Of a stretch of DNA of 64,000 nucleotides, positions 27,465 through 37,814 are shown in pieces. The DNA is from an uncultured Schlesneria sp. (lineage in GTDB: Bacteria > Planctomycetota > Planctomycetia > Planctomycetales > Planctomycetaceae). The notes beneath the pieces are model-generated. The model made no database searches, had not been told where the DNA came from, and saw nothing but the letters and a program-made list of their open reading frames with translations. Numbering within the stretch: the stretch's first letter is position 1; each line of letters starts with the position of its first letter. The DNA lies in assembly GCA_903871875.1 (NCBI GenBank), contig CAIQIR010000072.1, positions 1-64,000 on the forward strand, read 5' to 3'. The position numbers were made by a program, and so were the translations under genes.

Positions 27465-27968
27465 CTAGTGGGTTGACTTTTTTGCAGGTGCGGTACCGTA
27501 AGATTTGCCATGCTTTTTCATGGCGGCTTCAAACGCGGCCCTGGCGGTATCCCATGCGGACGCCATCAAGGGGATGTGGCATCCGCCTTGGCCCTTGCAG
27601 TCGTTCATCCCTGGATTCGCTCCGCACCCGCCTTGTCCTTTGCAGTCATTGCTGCCTCCACAAGCGGCATCAGCCATACTTGCGCAGGTTCCTTGTCCGG
27701 CACAGGCGTTGTCCTTGCCACGTCCCAGGCCTTTGCAAGAATTCAGTCCGCGACAAGTATGCGGTTCGTCCATAATCAGCGTTTCCTGGTCAGCGCTCAG
27801 GACCACCGCCACGGGAGTAGTCACTGCCGATGCGGGGGCTGCTGCGGCAGGTTTTGCTGGAGTGGTGCTGCCGTTGCTGCATCCGGCCGCGGTTCCCGCG
27901 ATGACGCCGCTTAAAGCGGCGAATGTCAACTGATGAAACTCGCGTCGATCCATTCCAGGCCCGTTCAT
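27465..27968 (-). CDS. Tat-exported Cys-rich putative lipoprotein with CKGQGGC repeats
   Basis: A 167-residue protein. Its N-terminus combines a twin-arginine pair (MDRREFHQLTF) with a possible lipobox Cys (TAAGC, Cys30). After an Ala/Pro linker come nine cysteines in a Gly/Lys-rich array of HTCRGLNSCKG-like and NDCKGQGGC units, two of the latter nearly identical. The last 40 residues (SAWDTARAAFEAAMKKHGKSY) are helical. The start has an excellent ribosome site (AAAGGA six bases before the ATG at 27968). Similar CKGKGGC proteins occur near DUF692/bufferin-type copper genes in other bacteria, but no such neighbour exists here. Metal binding is therefore inference. Confidence 0.65.
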   Translation of the reverse strand: MNGPGMDRREFHQLTFAALSGVIAGTAAGCSNGSTTPAKPAAAAPASAVTTPVAVVLSADQETLIMDEPHTCRGLNSCKGLGRGKDNACAGQGTCASMADAACGGSNDCKGQGGCGANPGMNDCKGQGGCHIPLMASAWDTARAAFEAAMKKHGKSYGTAPAKKSTH

Positions 27969-28046
27969 ATGTTTCCTTTCAAATGAATTTAGCTGATCGG
28001 TTCATCACGTCAGGGGAAACGAACCCGAACGGCAAAAGCGTTGTGG

Positions 28047-29453
28047 CTAAACCATTTCACGTACGTCGCTGACGCAGCCGGAAATCGCCGCCGCTGCCAC
28101 CATTGCAGGACTCATCAGCAGAGTCCGACCGGTGGGACTTCCCTGGCGACCCTTAAAATTTCGGTTGCTGGACGAGGCACAGACCTCACGCCCTTGAAGC
28201 TTGTCTGGATTCATTGCCAGGCACATTGAGCATCCCGCGCCGCGCCATTGAAAGCCGGCCGCTTCAAAAACCTTATCCAGACCTTCGGAAATCGCTTGCT
28301 CGCTGACCAGTTGAGAGCCGGGCACCACCAGCGCCTTCACTCCAGGGGCGACGTGACGTCCTTTCGCAATGGCCGCCGCTTCTCGCAGGTCAGAGATACG
28401 ACCGTTCGTGCACGATCCGATAAAGGCGACGTCGATTTTAACGCCTCGAATGGGTTGCTGTTCCTTCAGATCCATATATTCAAAGGCGTCGCGAATCCCC
28501 TTTTGATCGTCGGCCGTAAACGTCGCGAGTGCCGGCAGTTTCTCGGTGACGCCGACGGACTGTGCCGGATTAATCCCCCAAGTGACGGTCGGCTCAATTT
28601 GACTGCCATCGAAGGTCACCCGGTCGTCGAATTCGGCGTCTTTCGGTGACGCCAGACTCAACCACCACTGAGCGGCCTGATCGAATGCGGCCCCCTGAGG
28701 CGCGAACGGACGGCCCTTGACGTAGTCAACCGTGGTTTGATCAGGATTGACGTATCCGCAACGTGCACCACCTTCGATACTCATGTTGCAGACGGTCATT
28801 CGCTCTTCCATCGACATGCGATCGAAGACTTCACCCGCGTATTCGTACGCGTAGCCGACGCCGCCTTGAACGCCCAGTTTGCGAATGATGTGCAGGATGA
28901 CGTCTTTGGCAAAGACACCCGGTCGCAATTTGCCGGTGACTTCAATCCGTCGCACTTTGGGACGGCTGAGAGCCAACGTCTGGGTTGCCAGCACGTCCGC
29001 TACTTGACTCGTTCCGATTCCAAAAGCGATCGAACCAAACGCACCGTGCGTGCTGGTATGGCTGTCCCCGCAAGCAATCGTCATACCCGGTTGAGTCAAA
29101 CCCTGTTCCGGTCCGACGATGTGAACAACCCCCTGCCGTTTGTCATCCAAATTGAACAGACGAACACCGAATTCGCGGCAGTTCTTTTCGATGGCCGACA
29201 TCATTTCTTCCGCCAACCTGTCCGCAAAGGGACGCAACTGCACATCAGTCGGAATGATGTGATCAACAGTTGCCAACGTTCGATCGGGATATTGCACCTT
29301 CAGACCGCGATCTCGCAGGATCGAAAACGCCTGAGGGCTGGTGACTTCATGAATCAGATGCAGGCCGATGAACAACTGCGTCTGCCCACCCGCAAGCGAA
29401 CGCACGGTATGCAAATCCCAGACTTTATTGAACAGATTGCGACGGTCAGTCAT
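28047..29453 (-). CDS. leuC: 3-isopropylmalate dehydratase large subunit
   Basis: Aconitase-family enzyme that isomerises 2-isopropylmalate to 3-isopropylmalate in leucine synthesis, using a 4Fe-4S cluster and a small subunit (leuD, not in the window). The 468-residue protein has the family motifs DHIIPTD and [20 protein letters not shown]. Cluster cysteines lie in [15 protein letters not shown] and in [13 protein letters not shown]. Length is typical. It stands about 14 kb from leuB and on the opposite strand, so the leucine pathway is not one operon here. Confidence 0.95.
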   Translation of the reverse strand: MTDRRNLFNKVWDLHTVRSLAGGQTQLFIGLHLIHEVTSPQAFSILRDRGLKVQYPDRTLATVDHIIPTDVQLRPFADRLAEEMMSAIEKNCREFGVRLFNLDDKRQGVVHIVGPEQGLTQPGMTIACGDSHTSTHGAFGSIAFGIGTSQVADVLATQTLALSRPKVRRIEVTGKLRPGVFAKDVILHIIRKLGVQGGVGYAYEYAGEVFDRMSMEERMTVCNMSIEGGARCGYVNPDQTTVDYVKGRPFAPQGAAFDQAAQWWLSLASPKDAEFDDRVTFDGSQIEPTVTWGINPAQSVGVTEKLPALATFTADDQKGIRDAFEYMDLKEQQPIRGVKIDVAFIGSCTNGRISDLREAAAIAKGRHVAPGVKALVVPGSQLVSEQAISEGLDKVFEAAGFQWRGAGCSMCLAMNPDKLQGREVCASSSNRNFKGRQGSPTGRTLLMSPAMVAAAAISGCVSDVREMV

Positions 29454-29570
29454 GGCAAGAAACTCGATTTCCTCAGATGTTAAAACGGATCAAACAGTAT
29501 TCTAGCAACGAATTCGCGGTCGTGCGAATCCGGTCCTGCGACATTCCCAGCGGACGGTCCTGGCAACCGA

Positions 29571-30800
29571 CTATCCCAGCGATCGTTTCAGGCGGTCGAG
29601 GTGATATTGTAGTCGTTGTTCCGACGTCATTTTGGCAAAATCCGGTTTGTCACTGGGGTTCGCCGCCGCCGTAACGACCGGCAATGGAGATGCCATTTTC
29701 GCAGCCGGCACTGGTATTGGCGACGGAGGGACGCTGATTGTCGTGGAACTGCGTCCATAACTCATCACATTCGTCTGTAGAGTCAGATCTTGCTCCAAGG
29801 TTCGCTGTGGAGGCACTCCTAATTTCTGCAAAACCGAGTGATAGGCCCGGACCGCTTCTTCCGGTTCGATCACCCCGTCCGCGATGTATCGCAGAAATTC
29901 AATAAACGCCAACTGGTTTTCCGCTTGATTGATCTTTCGCCCGAACAGGGCGGCGCGACCGCCATATTTCTTGGACTGATAGAGCAGTTGAAACGCATCC
30001 AGCGTCGTTCCGGCCGCTCCTCCCAGGACCCCCACGACCAGATGAGGATCGTAGGCCACCAGTTCTTCCATCGCCTTGGGACCGTGGTAAACGATCTTCA
30101 GGAACACGGGGCGGCCGGCCTGCGCCACCCCCGCCAGCGTTCTGGCGATCAAGTCATTGATAAAACTGGGCAAACTTTCGGGGGCAACGGCGTCAGGAAC
30201 ATTCGGATCGAACACTTCCAAAAAGTGTCGAAACCCTTTCCGCTCGGCCTCTTCACGAAATTCTTTGTAGCGATTCAGCGTCTCGAGATCTCGTTCGAGA
30301 TTGTTGGTCAGCGTAACCGAATACAGGCCCAAATTGGCTCCCAGTTTTCGTTCCGCCGTCGCACAGTCGAGATGCCCGCATTGCATATGATCGATGTGGG
30401 CGGTACGAAACGGTCGTGCTGGTTCGGTATGAATGCTGCCACCGCGCAACACATGCACGTCCGTCGCATCGTTGGCTCGTGCGGCGGGCGTAATGGGCGA
30501 ATTCTCGAAACGCCGTTCATTGATGGCCAATTGTTCGCACGTACTGGCTGACATCAGCACGATGTCCACGATTTGCTGTTCGATCACCTGACGAATCTGG
30601 TCGCGGTATTCGGCGAGTGTTTTGAAGCGAACTTCATTGGCATGCGATTCGGGCGAGGCTCCAGCCCGAGCCAAACCGGGCGACGCGACCCCAAACGCCA
30701 TGTCGGCGTCCTTGGCATCGGCAATAATGAATTCGGGCGAGCCGTGCGGGTCGGCGTGAATCGACCGAAGTTTTTCGTCGAGTGATTTTTTGACTGTCAT
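29571..30800 (-). CDS. class I aldolase-like TIM-barrel protein
   Basis: A 409-residue protein that I place only at fold level. Several segments resemble DeoC/LacD/FbaB class I aldolases: IIADAKDADMAFG near 25-37, a barrel strand with a candidate Schiff-base lysine (VFLKIVYHG, Lys235), VVGVLGGAAGTTLDAFQLL, and the phosphate-loop-like ALFGRKINQAENQ. A Pro/Ala/Ser-rich linker (about 355-390) joins a short C-terminal helical tail (KMTSEQRLQYHLDRL). The reaction and substrate are unknown. It lies 117 bp upstream of leuC on the same strand. Confidence 0.6.
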   Translation of the reverse strand: MTVKKSLDEKLRSIHADPHGSPEFIIADAKDADMAFGVASPGLARAGASPESHANEVRFKTLAEYRDQIRQVIEQQIVDIVLMSASTCEQLAINERRFENSPITPAARANDATDVHVLRGGSIHTEPARPFRTAHIDHMQCGHLDCATAERKLGANLGLYSVTLTNNLERDLETLNRYKEFREEAERKGFRHFLEVFDPNVPDAVAPESLPSFINDLIARTLAGVAQAGRPVFLKIVYHGPKAMEELVAYDPHLVVGVLGGAAGTTLDAFQLLYQSKKYGGRAALFGRKINQAENQLAFIEFLRYIADGVIEPEEAVRAYHSVLQKLGVPPQRTLEQDLTLQTNVMSYGRSSTTISVPPSPIPVPAAKMASPLPVVTAAANPSDKPDFAKMTSEQRLQYHLDRLKRSLG

Positions 30801-31300
30801 TCGTCTGATCCGTACTGGTGGCTTTCATCCAACATGCGAGAATGGATGAACAATAGAGCAGTCGACCGCCCAAGGGAACACTTCTTGTGTCGTTTCTGAG
30901 GTGGAAGAATCCTGAGAATGTTGACATTGATTCCGTCGCATCTTCGCAAAATCGGTGGAATCAGCGGTCAAAAACAAAAAACACCGAACGGCTATCCGTT
31001 CGGCGTAGGAGATTTGGCGCGGTTTTTCCGGGCGTCGGGCTATAAACCCGAGTTTGTGCTTGGCTTTCAACACCCAGTAGTCGGCAGGCGGCTCTGGAAT
31101 CAATCCGTCGCGAATTTCACGAACGGACAGGGCAAGAGTTTTGGGATGTCGGTGTCGGCGGACGATCCGCGATCGACGTCGGGGTCGATCTCGACATGAA
31201 ACCCGGTGCCGTGCACGTTGCCAAATCACGTGTCCTGCTACGGCTGCCCCGTGAATTGGGCGACAATCCCGCACCGTGATGTCGCAGGACGTGACACCGA
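30801..31300. other. 500-bp intergenic region without a supported gene
   Basis: Only short, low-quality open frames occur here. The minus-strand frame around 31020-31200 (REIRDGLIPEPPADYWVLK) looks weakly protein-like but is shifted against the upstream frame and runs through the terminator hairpin at 30984-31003, so I do not call it. It may be a decayed gene. Confidence 0.4.
30984..31003 (-). terminator. intrinsic terminator downstream of the MFS gene
   Basis: Stem CCGAACGG/CCGTTCGG with a 4-nt loop, followed on the minus strand by TGTTTTTTGTTTTTG. The U-rich tail gives it a direction. It lies about 300 bp beyond the MFS stop, so the transcript would have a long 3' region. Confidence 0.75.
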
Positions 31301-32527
31301 TTATTCGGCGGTGACCGCGATCGCTTCCACATCATGGTGTTGTCGAGCGATGATCGAGCAACCGATCGCGGTCAATAAAGCGATTCCGCTGGATGCGCAA
31401 TACATGATGTGGAAACCGAATTGGTCGCTGATTCGACCGAGAATCGGTGCATAGATCAGCGACCCGAAGTCGGCAAAGCCCAGGATGATGGCCGTTCCCG
31501 CGCCGCGACATTCTTTGGGAAACGCGCCGGACCCCAGCGACACCACTGCGGGAAAGAGCAACGCATGACCGAATCCGCAAATGATCGACGGAATAATGAA
31601 CTGCCAGCCGTCGCTCACGAACGCCAACAGGAAATGCCCGATGGTATGGCCCAGTAATCCTCGGACCAGCATCCAGTGTCGACCGATGGTCCGGCTCCAG
31701 TTTTGAACCAATAATCGAAACACAAACGCGGAAATGGCGTATCCGGTGAAGAACAGCCCAATCCCTTCAATGTTTTGCGATGTCGCATACCGGGTCAGAA
31801 ATGTTTGTGTGGCCGTCACCCCCAGCCCCATCGTCATCGCGGCCAAAACCACCGATCCCGGCCAGAAGCGAAACATCAGCCGTAATGCCATCGGCGATGC
31901 GATGCGAGGTTCGACGTCTTCATCGTGGGTGAGGATCAGAACGACGCCGAGATAAAAGATTCCGATTAATCCGGCTCCGCCGAACAGCACAAAAAATTGC
32001 GTTCGCGGTTCGGTGATCGCATACAAAATCCAGTCACCGATATTCGATCCCAAGATCATTCCAACGAAGCCGCTGCTGCCGAGATTTCCGATGATTTCCG
32101 TTCTTCGGTCGGGGGGAACATGATTCTGAATGTGTGTCATCGAACAGGCAAACATGCCGGTCAATCCGACAAAAAAGGCCACGCGAGCCGAATACAGCAA
32201 CCAGACCGCGTGTGTGGCTCCGACGAACATGGCACAGCCGGCGATGAAGACCAGCGAGCAGATCGGCCACAACCGTCGCGTGCCGTAATCGTCGAGGAGG
32301 TGGGAAATGCTGAATCGCAACATCACCGCGACCAGCGTTCCCAAAGCGACGATGTCGCCCACCATGCCTTCTGACCCACCCAGAAAATGCACGAGCTCCG
32401 CAAAACGAAAAGTGAGCGCATTGGCCATGACCAGGGCCGAATTCGCCAGATAGGCCAGCCAGAATGTCCGACCATAAACGCCGGACATCGGCTTGGATTG
32501 TGCATCAGTGGCGGGGGCGATGGTCAT
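31301..32527 (-). CDS. MFS transporter
   Basis: A 408-residue major facilitator superfamily protein with about twelve hydrophobic helices. An early loop contains a motif-A-like element (HLLDDYGTRRLWPI). A second-half counterpart near PILGRISDQFGFHIMYC supports the 6+6 layout. The central loop carries DEDVEPR. Substrate and direction cannot be read from sequence. It is separated by 72 bp from the ABC permease gene upstream on the same strand. A U-tailed terminator lies about 300 bp downstream. Confidence 0.82.
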   Translation of the reverse strand: MTIAPATDAQSKPMSGVYGRTFWLAYLANSALVMANALTFRFAELVHFLGGSEGMVGDIVALGTLVAVMLRFSISHLLDDYGTRRLWPICSLVFIAGCAMFVGATHAVWLLYSARVAFFVGLTGMFACSMTHIQNHVPPDRRTEIIGNLGSSGFVGMILGSNIGDWILYAITEPRTQFFVLFGGAGLIGIFYLGVVLILTHDEDVEPRIASPMALRLMFRFWPGSVVLAAMTMGLGVTATQTFLTRYATSQNIEGIGLFFTGYAISAFVFRLLVQNWSRTIGRHWMLVRGLLGHTIGHFLLAFVSDGWQFIIPSIICGFGHALLFPAVVSLGSGAFPKECRGAGTAIILGFADFGSLIYAPILGRISDQFGFHIMYCASSGIALLTAIGCSIIARQHHDVEAIAVTAE

Positions 32528-32599
32528 AATTTCAAGTTTTGTGATGAGGGCGTTTAAGGCCGCATCATCAGGTTGAACGACGTGGAGCCGGAATCTAAA

Positions 32600-33424
32600 T
32601 CATCCGCCGTAGGCGCTATAGCGTCTTAGCCCTCGAGACAACGCGACTCGATTCAGTACCAGCAAGATCAAGACCCAGGCAAATCCCTGAACTAATTCGA
32701 TGGCCAGTTGCTGATGAGTGTATTTCTGCAGCCAGATGGCTGCGGGCACGAAAGCCAAGTACTTAAATGGCAACAGCCGAATGACGTCGCCGTACGGTTC
32801 CGGCAGCCAATCCAATGGCAGCATATGGCCGGAGAGAAAGTAACTTAGCAACATGTAGACGAAGACCAGCGAACTGACTTCCAGAAACCAAAAGGCGCAC
32901 AGCCCCATCAAGCTTTCGATCAGAAATCCCACCAGAAACGCCAGAATCAATGCCACACCAGCGCCGAGTCCAAGCCAGGGATCGGGCCAACCCCGAAAGA
33001 AATCTCGGCAAAGCCAGAACACCAAGCCAAACGGCAAGAACGCGACAAAATAATAAACCAGCTTATGGGCGACTCGGTGCCAGAACAGATAATCGAGCAA
33101 GTCGATCGGTTGGACCAGGAACTTCTTGATCGCACCATCGCGCACGTCGCGAGCAATCCCCGTGGTCAACCCTGGCATGGATGAGAAGGCCCGTCCCACC
33201 ATGACCAGCAGCGAATAGGCCACCATATCGCCGTAGGTGTATCCGTTGATGACTTTTCCATCACGGGGCCCGGTCGCTTGATAGATCGCCCCCCACAGAA
33301 ACACCTGTGTGATGATGGGGAGAAATCGCACGAGCGTCGCAAAGGCGAAATCGGCTCGATAAACGAGTCGTTCTTCAATCGACGTTCGCAGGATGCACCA
33401 TTTGATGCGAAGGGACGGCGACAT
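32600..33424 (-). CDS. ABC-2 type exporter permease (PF06182-like)
   Basis: A 274-residue membrane protein with about six helices. It opens in the way typical of the ABC2_membrane_6 (DUF990) family ([19 protein letters not shown]) and contains [19 protein letters not shown] and [14 protein letters not shown]. It starts right after the stop of the ATPase gene, so the two form one exporter. In many genomes this family comes as an ATPase with two different permeases. Only one is present here, so it may act as a homodimer or pair with a permease elsewhere. Confidence 0.85.
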   Translation of the reverse strand: MSPSLRIKWCILRTSIEERLVYRADFAFATLVRFLPIITQVFLWGAIYQATGPRDGKVINGYTYGDMVAYSLLVMVGRAFSSMPGLTTGIARDVRDGAIKKFLVQPIDLLDYLFWHRVAHKLVYYFVAFLPFGLVFWLCRDFFRGWPDPWLGLGAGVALILAFLVGFLIESLMGLCAFWFLEVSSLVFVYMLLSYFLSGHMLPLDWLPEPYGDVIRLLPFKYLAFVPAAIWLQKYTHQQLAIELVQGFAWVLILLVLNRVALSRGLRRYSAYGG

Positions 33425-34408
33425 TCAGCCCTCACCCTTTTTGGCGAATAATTCTGCGATGACATCTTCAAGTGGTCGCTCTTGCACGCCCACATCCTCG
33501 ATGTTGTAGCGATCCAGTAAGGCGGCGAGCACTTTAGGGATTTCTTGTCGGGGAACTTCCAATTTCACTCGCGGAGGGAGCTGTTCCAGTACCTTACCGT
33601 ACCGTTCCAGATCGGGAGGGATTTCCAAGTCTGCGAACTGAAGGTGAATCTGTTTGACGCTGCTGAAGCGGTCGACGATCTCTGCCAGCGGTCCATCGTG
33701 CTTGATTTCACCCTCGTTGATAATGATCGCTCGGCGACAGAGCGCTTCCACGTCCTTCATGTAGTGGCTGGTCAGTAAGACCGTCATTTGCTGTTCGGCC
33801 TGGTAATGCCGCAGGAAGCCTTGAACTTTTCGCTGTGAGACCACGTCCAGGCCGATTGTTGGTTCGTCGAGCAGCAGAACCTCTGGCGAATGAAGTAGCG
33901 AGGCGATCAATTCCATCCGCATTCGCTCACCCAGCGATAATTCCCGAACCGGCTGGTTGACCAGCTGTCGCACGTCCAGCAAGTCGGTTAGCTCGTCCAG
34001 TCGTCGTTGAAAAGCTTGTGCCTCAATCGCGTAGATTTCGCGATGCAAAATGAACGATTCCTGTGCGGGCAGATCCCACCACAGCTGGTTCTTTTGCCCC
34101 ATTACCAGCGAGAACCGCTTGCGATAGGCGTTGGTCCGTTGCCATGGGACAAAGCCCAGCACCGTCGCGGTGCCGGAAGTCGGATAGATCAATCCAGAAA
34201 GTAGTTTCAGGGTCGTGGTTTTTCCCGCGCCATTTGGGCCTAGAAAGGCCACCATTTCGCCGCGTTCGATCTGAAAGCTGACTTCCTTTACCGCGCGAAC
34301 GACATTGTATTCGCGGTGGAACAAACCGGTGACGGATGCCAACCAGCCCGCGTTTTTTCGATAAACCTGATAGTGCTTGGCGAGATTCTTAACTTCGATG
34401 ATGGCCAT
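33425..34408 (-). CDS. ABC exporter ATP-binding protein
   Basis: An ATPase of about 327 residues with Walker [16 protein letters not shown]-loop [10 protein letters not shown], signature [11 protein letters not shown], Walker [14 protein letters not shown] and switch His in [10 protein letters not shown]. It has a C-terminal extension of about 90 residues typical for partners of PF06182 permeases. I start it at the ATG at 34408 (MAIIEVKNL). The longer frame to 34477 would run through the terminator hairpin at 34439-34467 and adds a non-conserved leader. The permease gene follows without a gap. Confidence 0.88.
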   Translation of the reverse strand: MAIIEVKNLAKHYQVYRKNAGWLASVTGLFHREYNVVRAVKEVSFQIERGEMVAFLGPNGAGKTTTLKLLSGLIYPTSGTATVLGFVPWQRTNAYRKRFSLVMGQKNQLWWDLPAQESFILHREIYAIEAQAFQRRLDELTDLLDVRQLVNQPVRELSLGERMRMELIASLLHSPEVLLLDEPTIGLDVVSQRKVQGFLRHYQAEQQMTVLLTSHYMKDVEALCRRAIIINEGEIKHDGPLAEIVDRFSSVKQIHLQFADLEIPPDLERYGKVLEQLPPRVKLEVPRQEIPKVLAALLDRYNIEDVGVQERPLEDVIAELFAKKGEG

Positions 34409-34438
34409 GGGCGGGAAGTATAGCAGGGAGAAAAAGGG

Positions 34439-34467
34439 AACGCTCGGCACCGATGGTGCCGAGCGTT
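34439..34467 (-). terminator. intrinsic terminator of the Prc-type protease gene
   Basis: Perfect 13-bp stem (34439-34451 with 34455-34467, core CGCTCGGCACC) and 3-nt loop, followed on the minus strand by CCCTTTTTCTCCC. It lies 27 bp beyond the protease stop (34495) and just before the ABC ATPase start, so it separates the two transcription units. Confidence 0.8.
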
Positions 34468-34494
34468 CAGAATTCATTGTCGCCCGATTCTGCC

Positions 34495-36549
34495 TTAACG
34501 AGCGGCGGCTGTTTTCTGAGCTCTGAGCAAAGCGGCGTAGTCGACTGCGATCGACAACAGCTCGCCGTTGTATTCAGACTTGGCCAGCACCGGAGCTTTT
34601 TCGCTCTTGGTTTCGTGTTCTTCTTCTTCCTTCTCCACGTCTTTGGCCGCCTTATCCTCGTCTCGCTCACTTCGCAATGTTTCTTCGTTCAGCGAAACCG
34701 ACTTACGGCTTTTACGAAGCAGGTACCGATCGATGTCCTTCAGCGTTTGCTGAAATTTGGGATCGGCCGCCACACGGCGTTGGCTGCTTTCTCTAAGTGA
34801 CGTGACGATTTGCGGATTCACATAACCGTACATCGCGTGACGAGCGGCGCTGATGTGATCGAAAGCCAGAGCGTTGTCCAAGAATGACTCGCCCAAGTCC
34901 ATGTGGTCAATCAGCGACGGCAACACGACGTCTGATTCGACACCGCGATTTTGAGTGCTGTCACCATTGACGCGATAGAATTGGTTAATGGTCAGCTTCA
35001 ACGCACCGCGGTCTTTTTGACCCGGCAGAATCTTGAACATGGAACTGCTGACCGGCATCACATTTTGAACCGTGCCTTTGCCATGTGTGGTGGTGTCACC
35101 CACGATGATTCCGCGTCCATAATCCTTGATGGCCGCAGCAAAAATCTCTGAGGCAGAGGCGGAAAGCCGATTACAGACAACAATCAGCGGTTCCAGCGAT
35201 TCCGCGCCATCTTCTTCGTCGTCATGGCTCTTGATGCGGCCATTTTGTTCCTTGACCTGAACAACAGGTCCTTTGTCGATGAACAGTCCGGTGACTTCGA
35301 TGGCTTCGCTGAGAGCACCGCCCCCATTCATCCGCAGATCGATCATGATCGCATCGACGCCGCCTTTGGCCCGGAACTCGCTGAGAACTTTGGAAACATC
35401 ACGGGCCGTACTTTTGAAATCGTCTTTCCCTTGCTGTGCGCCGCCAAAATCGCGGTAGAACGACGGAATGTTGATGACACCGATACGTCCTTTTCCTGCA
35501 GCTCCGAAATCACTGGCCTGAATGATTTCGCCTTTTACTTCGGAGGCATGCAACTCGACCGTTTGTCGCACCAACTCGATCATCAGCGTTTCACCAGCCG
35601 CTCGAAGAATTCGCAGGCGGACCTTGGTGCCCACTTTGCCGCGGATCAAGCGAACCACCCGGTTCAACCGCATTTCGACAACATCTTGAAAATCGCCATC
35701 CTCCTGGCCCACTCCGACGATCTTATCGCCAACCTTCAGCCGGCCGTCTTTTTCCGCCGCACCACCGGCCACGATTTGGGCTACGGTGGTCATGCCGTCT
35801 TCCGATCGCAACGCTGCTCCAATCCCCTCGAGGCTCAGACGCATCTGGATCTGGAAATCTTCCAGTGTTTGGGCCGACATGTAACTTGAGTGTGGATCGT
35901 AACAGTGAGCGACGGACGAGAGGAACCGTTCCAATACCTCACCCTCTTCGGTGTCGTGTTCGTATCGCCGGAATGTCTCGTATCGTTTGTGCAGTCGCTT
36001 GCGGGCTTCGTCGCTTTCAGTCTTGTCCAGTTGCAATGACAACAACTCGTACTTGATTCGTTTTCGCCAGCGTTCATTCAATTCGTCATTGTTTTCCGAC
36101 CAAGCCAGTTGGTCGCCGTCGACAATCATTGATTCGTCGATTGAGAAGTCCTGTGGCTGGTCAATCAAGCGGTTGGCCACGGCCACTCGTTCGTCCAGTC
36201 GCTTCAAGTACAGTCCCCATACTTCGTGAGCGAAATTGGCTTGCCCCAATTTGAGCAGATCGTCGAGTTGTGCGCGGTACTTGCTAAACGAATCGATGTC
36301 AGACTTCAGAAAGTACAGCTTTTGCGGGTCGAGATCTTTGATGTATCGTTGCAAGATCATGCCAGAAATGCGGTCGTCGAGCGGCTTCTGGCTGATGTGA
36401 TATTTCATCATTTCGGCCACAAGCTTGACCGTCTGCTGCTCCGATGCCTGCGCTCCCCCGAATTGCTGGGCGAAGATCGTGGTGGCGACAAGAAAGACGG
36501 CTCCGGCGGAGATGACTCCGACGGTTCTTGACGGAGCTTGCAACTTCAT
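34495..36549 (-). CDS. prc: C-terminal processing (tail-specific) protease, Prc family
   Basis: A 684-residue periplasmic S41 protease, almost the length of E. coli Prc. The ATG at 36549 gives a signal peptide ([20 protein letters not shown]). An upstream frame to 36732 is open but not signal-like. From that start, a helical N-terminal domain is followed by a PDZ domain (about 235-335, [10 protein letters not shown]). The S41 protease domain has the catalytic Ser465 in [12 protein letters not shown] and Lys491 in THGKGTVQ. The C-terminal region is of DUF3340 type with a Lys/Glu-rich segment. In E. coli, Prc trims or degrades envelope proteins including peptidoglycan hydrolases. No NlpI-like adaptor is adjacent. 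Confidence 0.9.
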   Translation of the reverse strand: MKLQAPSRTVGVISAGAVFLVATTIFAQQFGGAQASEQQTVKLVAEMMKYHISQKPLDDRISGMILQRYIKDLDPQKLYFLKSDIDSFSKYRAQLDDLLKLGQANFAHEVWGLYLKRLDERVAVANRLIDQPQDFSIDESMIVDGDQLAWSENNDELNERWRKRIKYELLSLQLDKTESDEARKRLHKRYETFRRYEHDTEEGEVLERFLSSVAHCYDPHSSYMSAQTLEDFQIQMRLSLEGIGAALRSEDGMTTVAQIVAGGAAEKDGRLKVGDKIVGVGQEDGDFQDVVEMRLNRVVRLIRGKVGTKVRLRILRAAGETLMIELVRQTVELHASEVKGEIIQASDFGAAGKGRIGVINIPSFYRDFGGAQQGKDDFKSTARDVSKVLSEFRAKGGVDAIMIDLRMNGGGALSEAIEVTGLFIDKGPVVQVKEQNGRIKSHDDEEDGAESLEPLIVVCNRLSASASEIFAAAIKDYGRGIIVGDTTTHGKGTVQNVMPVSSSMFKILPGQKDRGALKLTINQFYRVNGDSTQNRGVESDVVLPSLIDHMDLGESFLDNALAFDHISAARHAMYGYVNPQIVTSLRESSQRRVAADPKFQQTLKDIDRYLLRKSRKSVSLNEETLRSERDEDKAAKDVEKEEEEHETKSEKAPVLAKSEYNGELLSIAVDYAALLRAQKTAAAR

Positions 36550-37254
36550 ATGAGGTATCCGCTTGAAAGAGGAATTTTTCAGAACCACTTGGTTCTGAGT
36601 GTGTCGGACGCCTCGTGGTCCTTCCTTGACCTGACGTTGCCTCCGTCGATCCGAATCGTAGCGGAACCCTAAAATCCCGACAAGAGGCATCAATTCTCCC
36701 CTTGCGGCGAAGGACTTGGCCGAGCTGGACACTTGAAAATGTCCACGCTTCCCAGGAAATCGCCGCCATCGTGATGCCCCTGAATTGGGTGGGGGACGTT
36801 CGCTGCCCAGTCCTTTCTCCGCCGAATGTCCCTAAAGACTGACGTCAGCCATGACAATGTGGCCCCGATTTCGTGGAGAAAATCGAAGACCGGCCGTTCA
36901 AATTAATCGCCTTAAAAATCAGGATCCCAGATTGAACGCCACCGCTCCGTCGATCAATCTGACCCCTTGTTTCAAGTCATGTCTAATCGGTCTGTCCGGC
37001 CAATTAGAAAAAAGTAATTCATCTGCTATTAGCATTTGAATTAGAACGACGTGATGGATATGGTTGGCATTCACGTCTCCCGCAACATAAATGAGCCCTC
37101 TTTGAAAGGCTGTCGCCATTTCTTGTCCCTGGATCTCTCGTCCGGCGATCAGGGTCAGTCAATGCACAGTGCCACTCGAAGTTTCGTTTAAAAGCGTGCA
37201 GGCGGTTGCATGAAGCACTGAATGATCTGCATCTTATGTGGAGTAGAGGTCAGT
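36550..37254. other. 700-bp divergent intergenic region
   Basis: Separates the minus-strand protease gene from the plus-strand coiled-coil/HTH gene and should contain both promoters. The only candidate gene is a 66-codon minus-strand frame (36919-37119, MATAFQRGLIYVAGDV) with AGGGACAAGAA before its ATG. It is not recognised and is uncertain. No RNA gene or long repeat is visible. Confidence 0.35.
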
Positions 37255-37647
37255 ATGGCAAAAACGTCCGGTGTGATGAGCGTCGCGGAACTGGAGCAAA
37301 TCCTCGATGATCGCAAGGTAAAAGCCCTGGAATTAGGCAAACGCCGCGAAGAACTTCAGAAACAACTCGACGAAATCGATCGACAAATTCTGGAAGTCAT
37401 GGGCGACAACCGGGTCGTCCGACGTCGTCGCCGACGCCTCAAAAATGATATGTCGTTGCGATCTCACGTACTGGAGTTGTTGGGAAAGAGCAAAAAAGGG
37501 TTCTCCATGGCGGACTTGACGACCAAGATCATTGATGCCGGCTACAAATCGTCCAGTCGTAATTTTCGCAATGTGCTTTACCAATGCCTCTATAACACCC
37601 AAGGCGTGACCTTCGATCAGGCGACCGGTTGTTATAAATTAAAATAA
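37255..37647 (+). CDS. coiled-coil, Arg-cluster and C-terminal winged-HTH protein (nucleoid/regulator-like)
   Basis: About 130 residues from the ATG at 37255 (GAGG upstream; an in-frame ATG at 37222 is less likely). Residues about 8-48 form an amphipathic coiled coil (LGKRREELQKQLDEIDRQI). A basic patch VVRRRRRRLKND follows. The C-terminal domain (about 62-130, LRSHVLELLGKSKKGFSMAD, YKSSSRNFRNVLYQCLYNT) resembles HARE-HTH/winged-helix DNA-binding modules. The layout (oligomerisation helix, Arg cluster, DNA-binding domain) recalls H-NS-like or other nucleoid proteins. Function is inferred from architecture only. Confidence 0.6.
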   Translation: MAKTSGVMSVAELEQILDDRKVKALELGKRREELQKQLDEIDRQILEVMGDNRVVRRRRRRLKNDMSLRSHVLELLGKSKKGFSMADLTTKIIDAGYKSSSRNFRNVLYQCLYNTQGVTFDQATGCYKLK

Positions 37648-37814
37648 CTAACAATTGTCAAATTTGCCGGCATGGAGGCCGCTTGGTGGCTCGTCACACC
37701 CTCAATGTCCGCCTGGCGAACGCCAGTGAATTCGGCGGACATCGCACAGTCGTGGAAACGTTGCAGAACCCTGGTGTACTGAATCCAGTCCACTGAATTG
37801 ATGTGCAGATCGAT

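Noticed and set aside
27465-27968. Reading the Cys-rich array as a CRISPR or DNA-level repeat
   Set aside because: Repeats are at protein level with differing codons and spacing; there is no constant repeat-spacer structure.
30825-31274. 149-codon minus-strand frame downstream of the MFS gene
   Set aside because: It reads straight through the terminator hairpin and its U-tract and shows no family resemblance; kept only as a possible decayed region.
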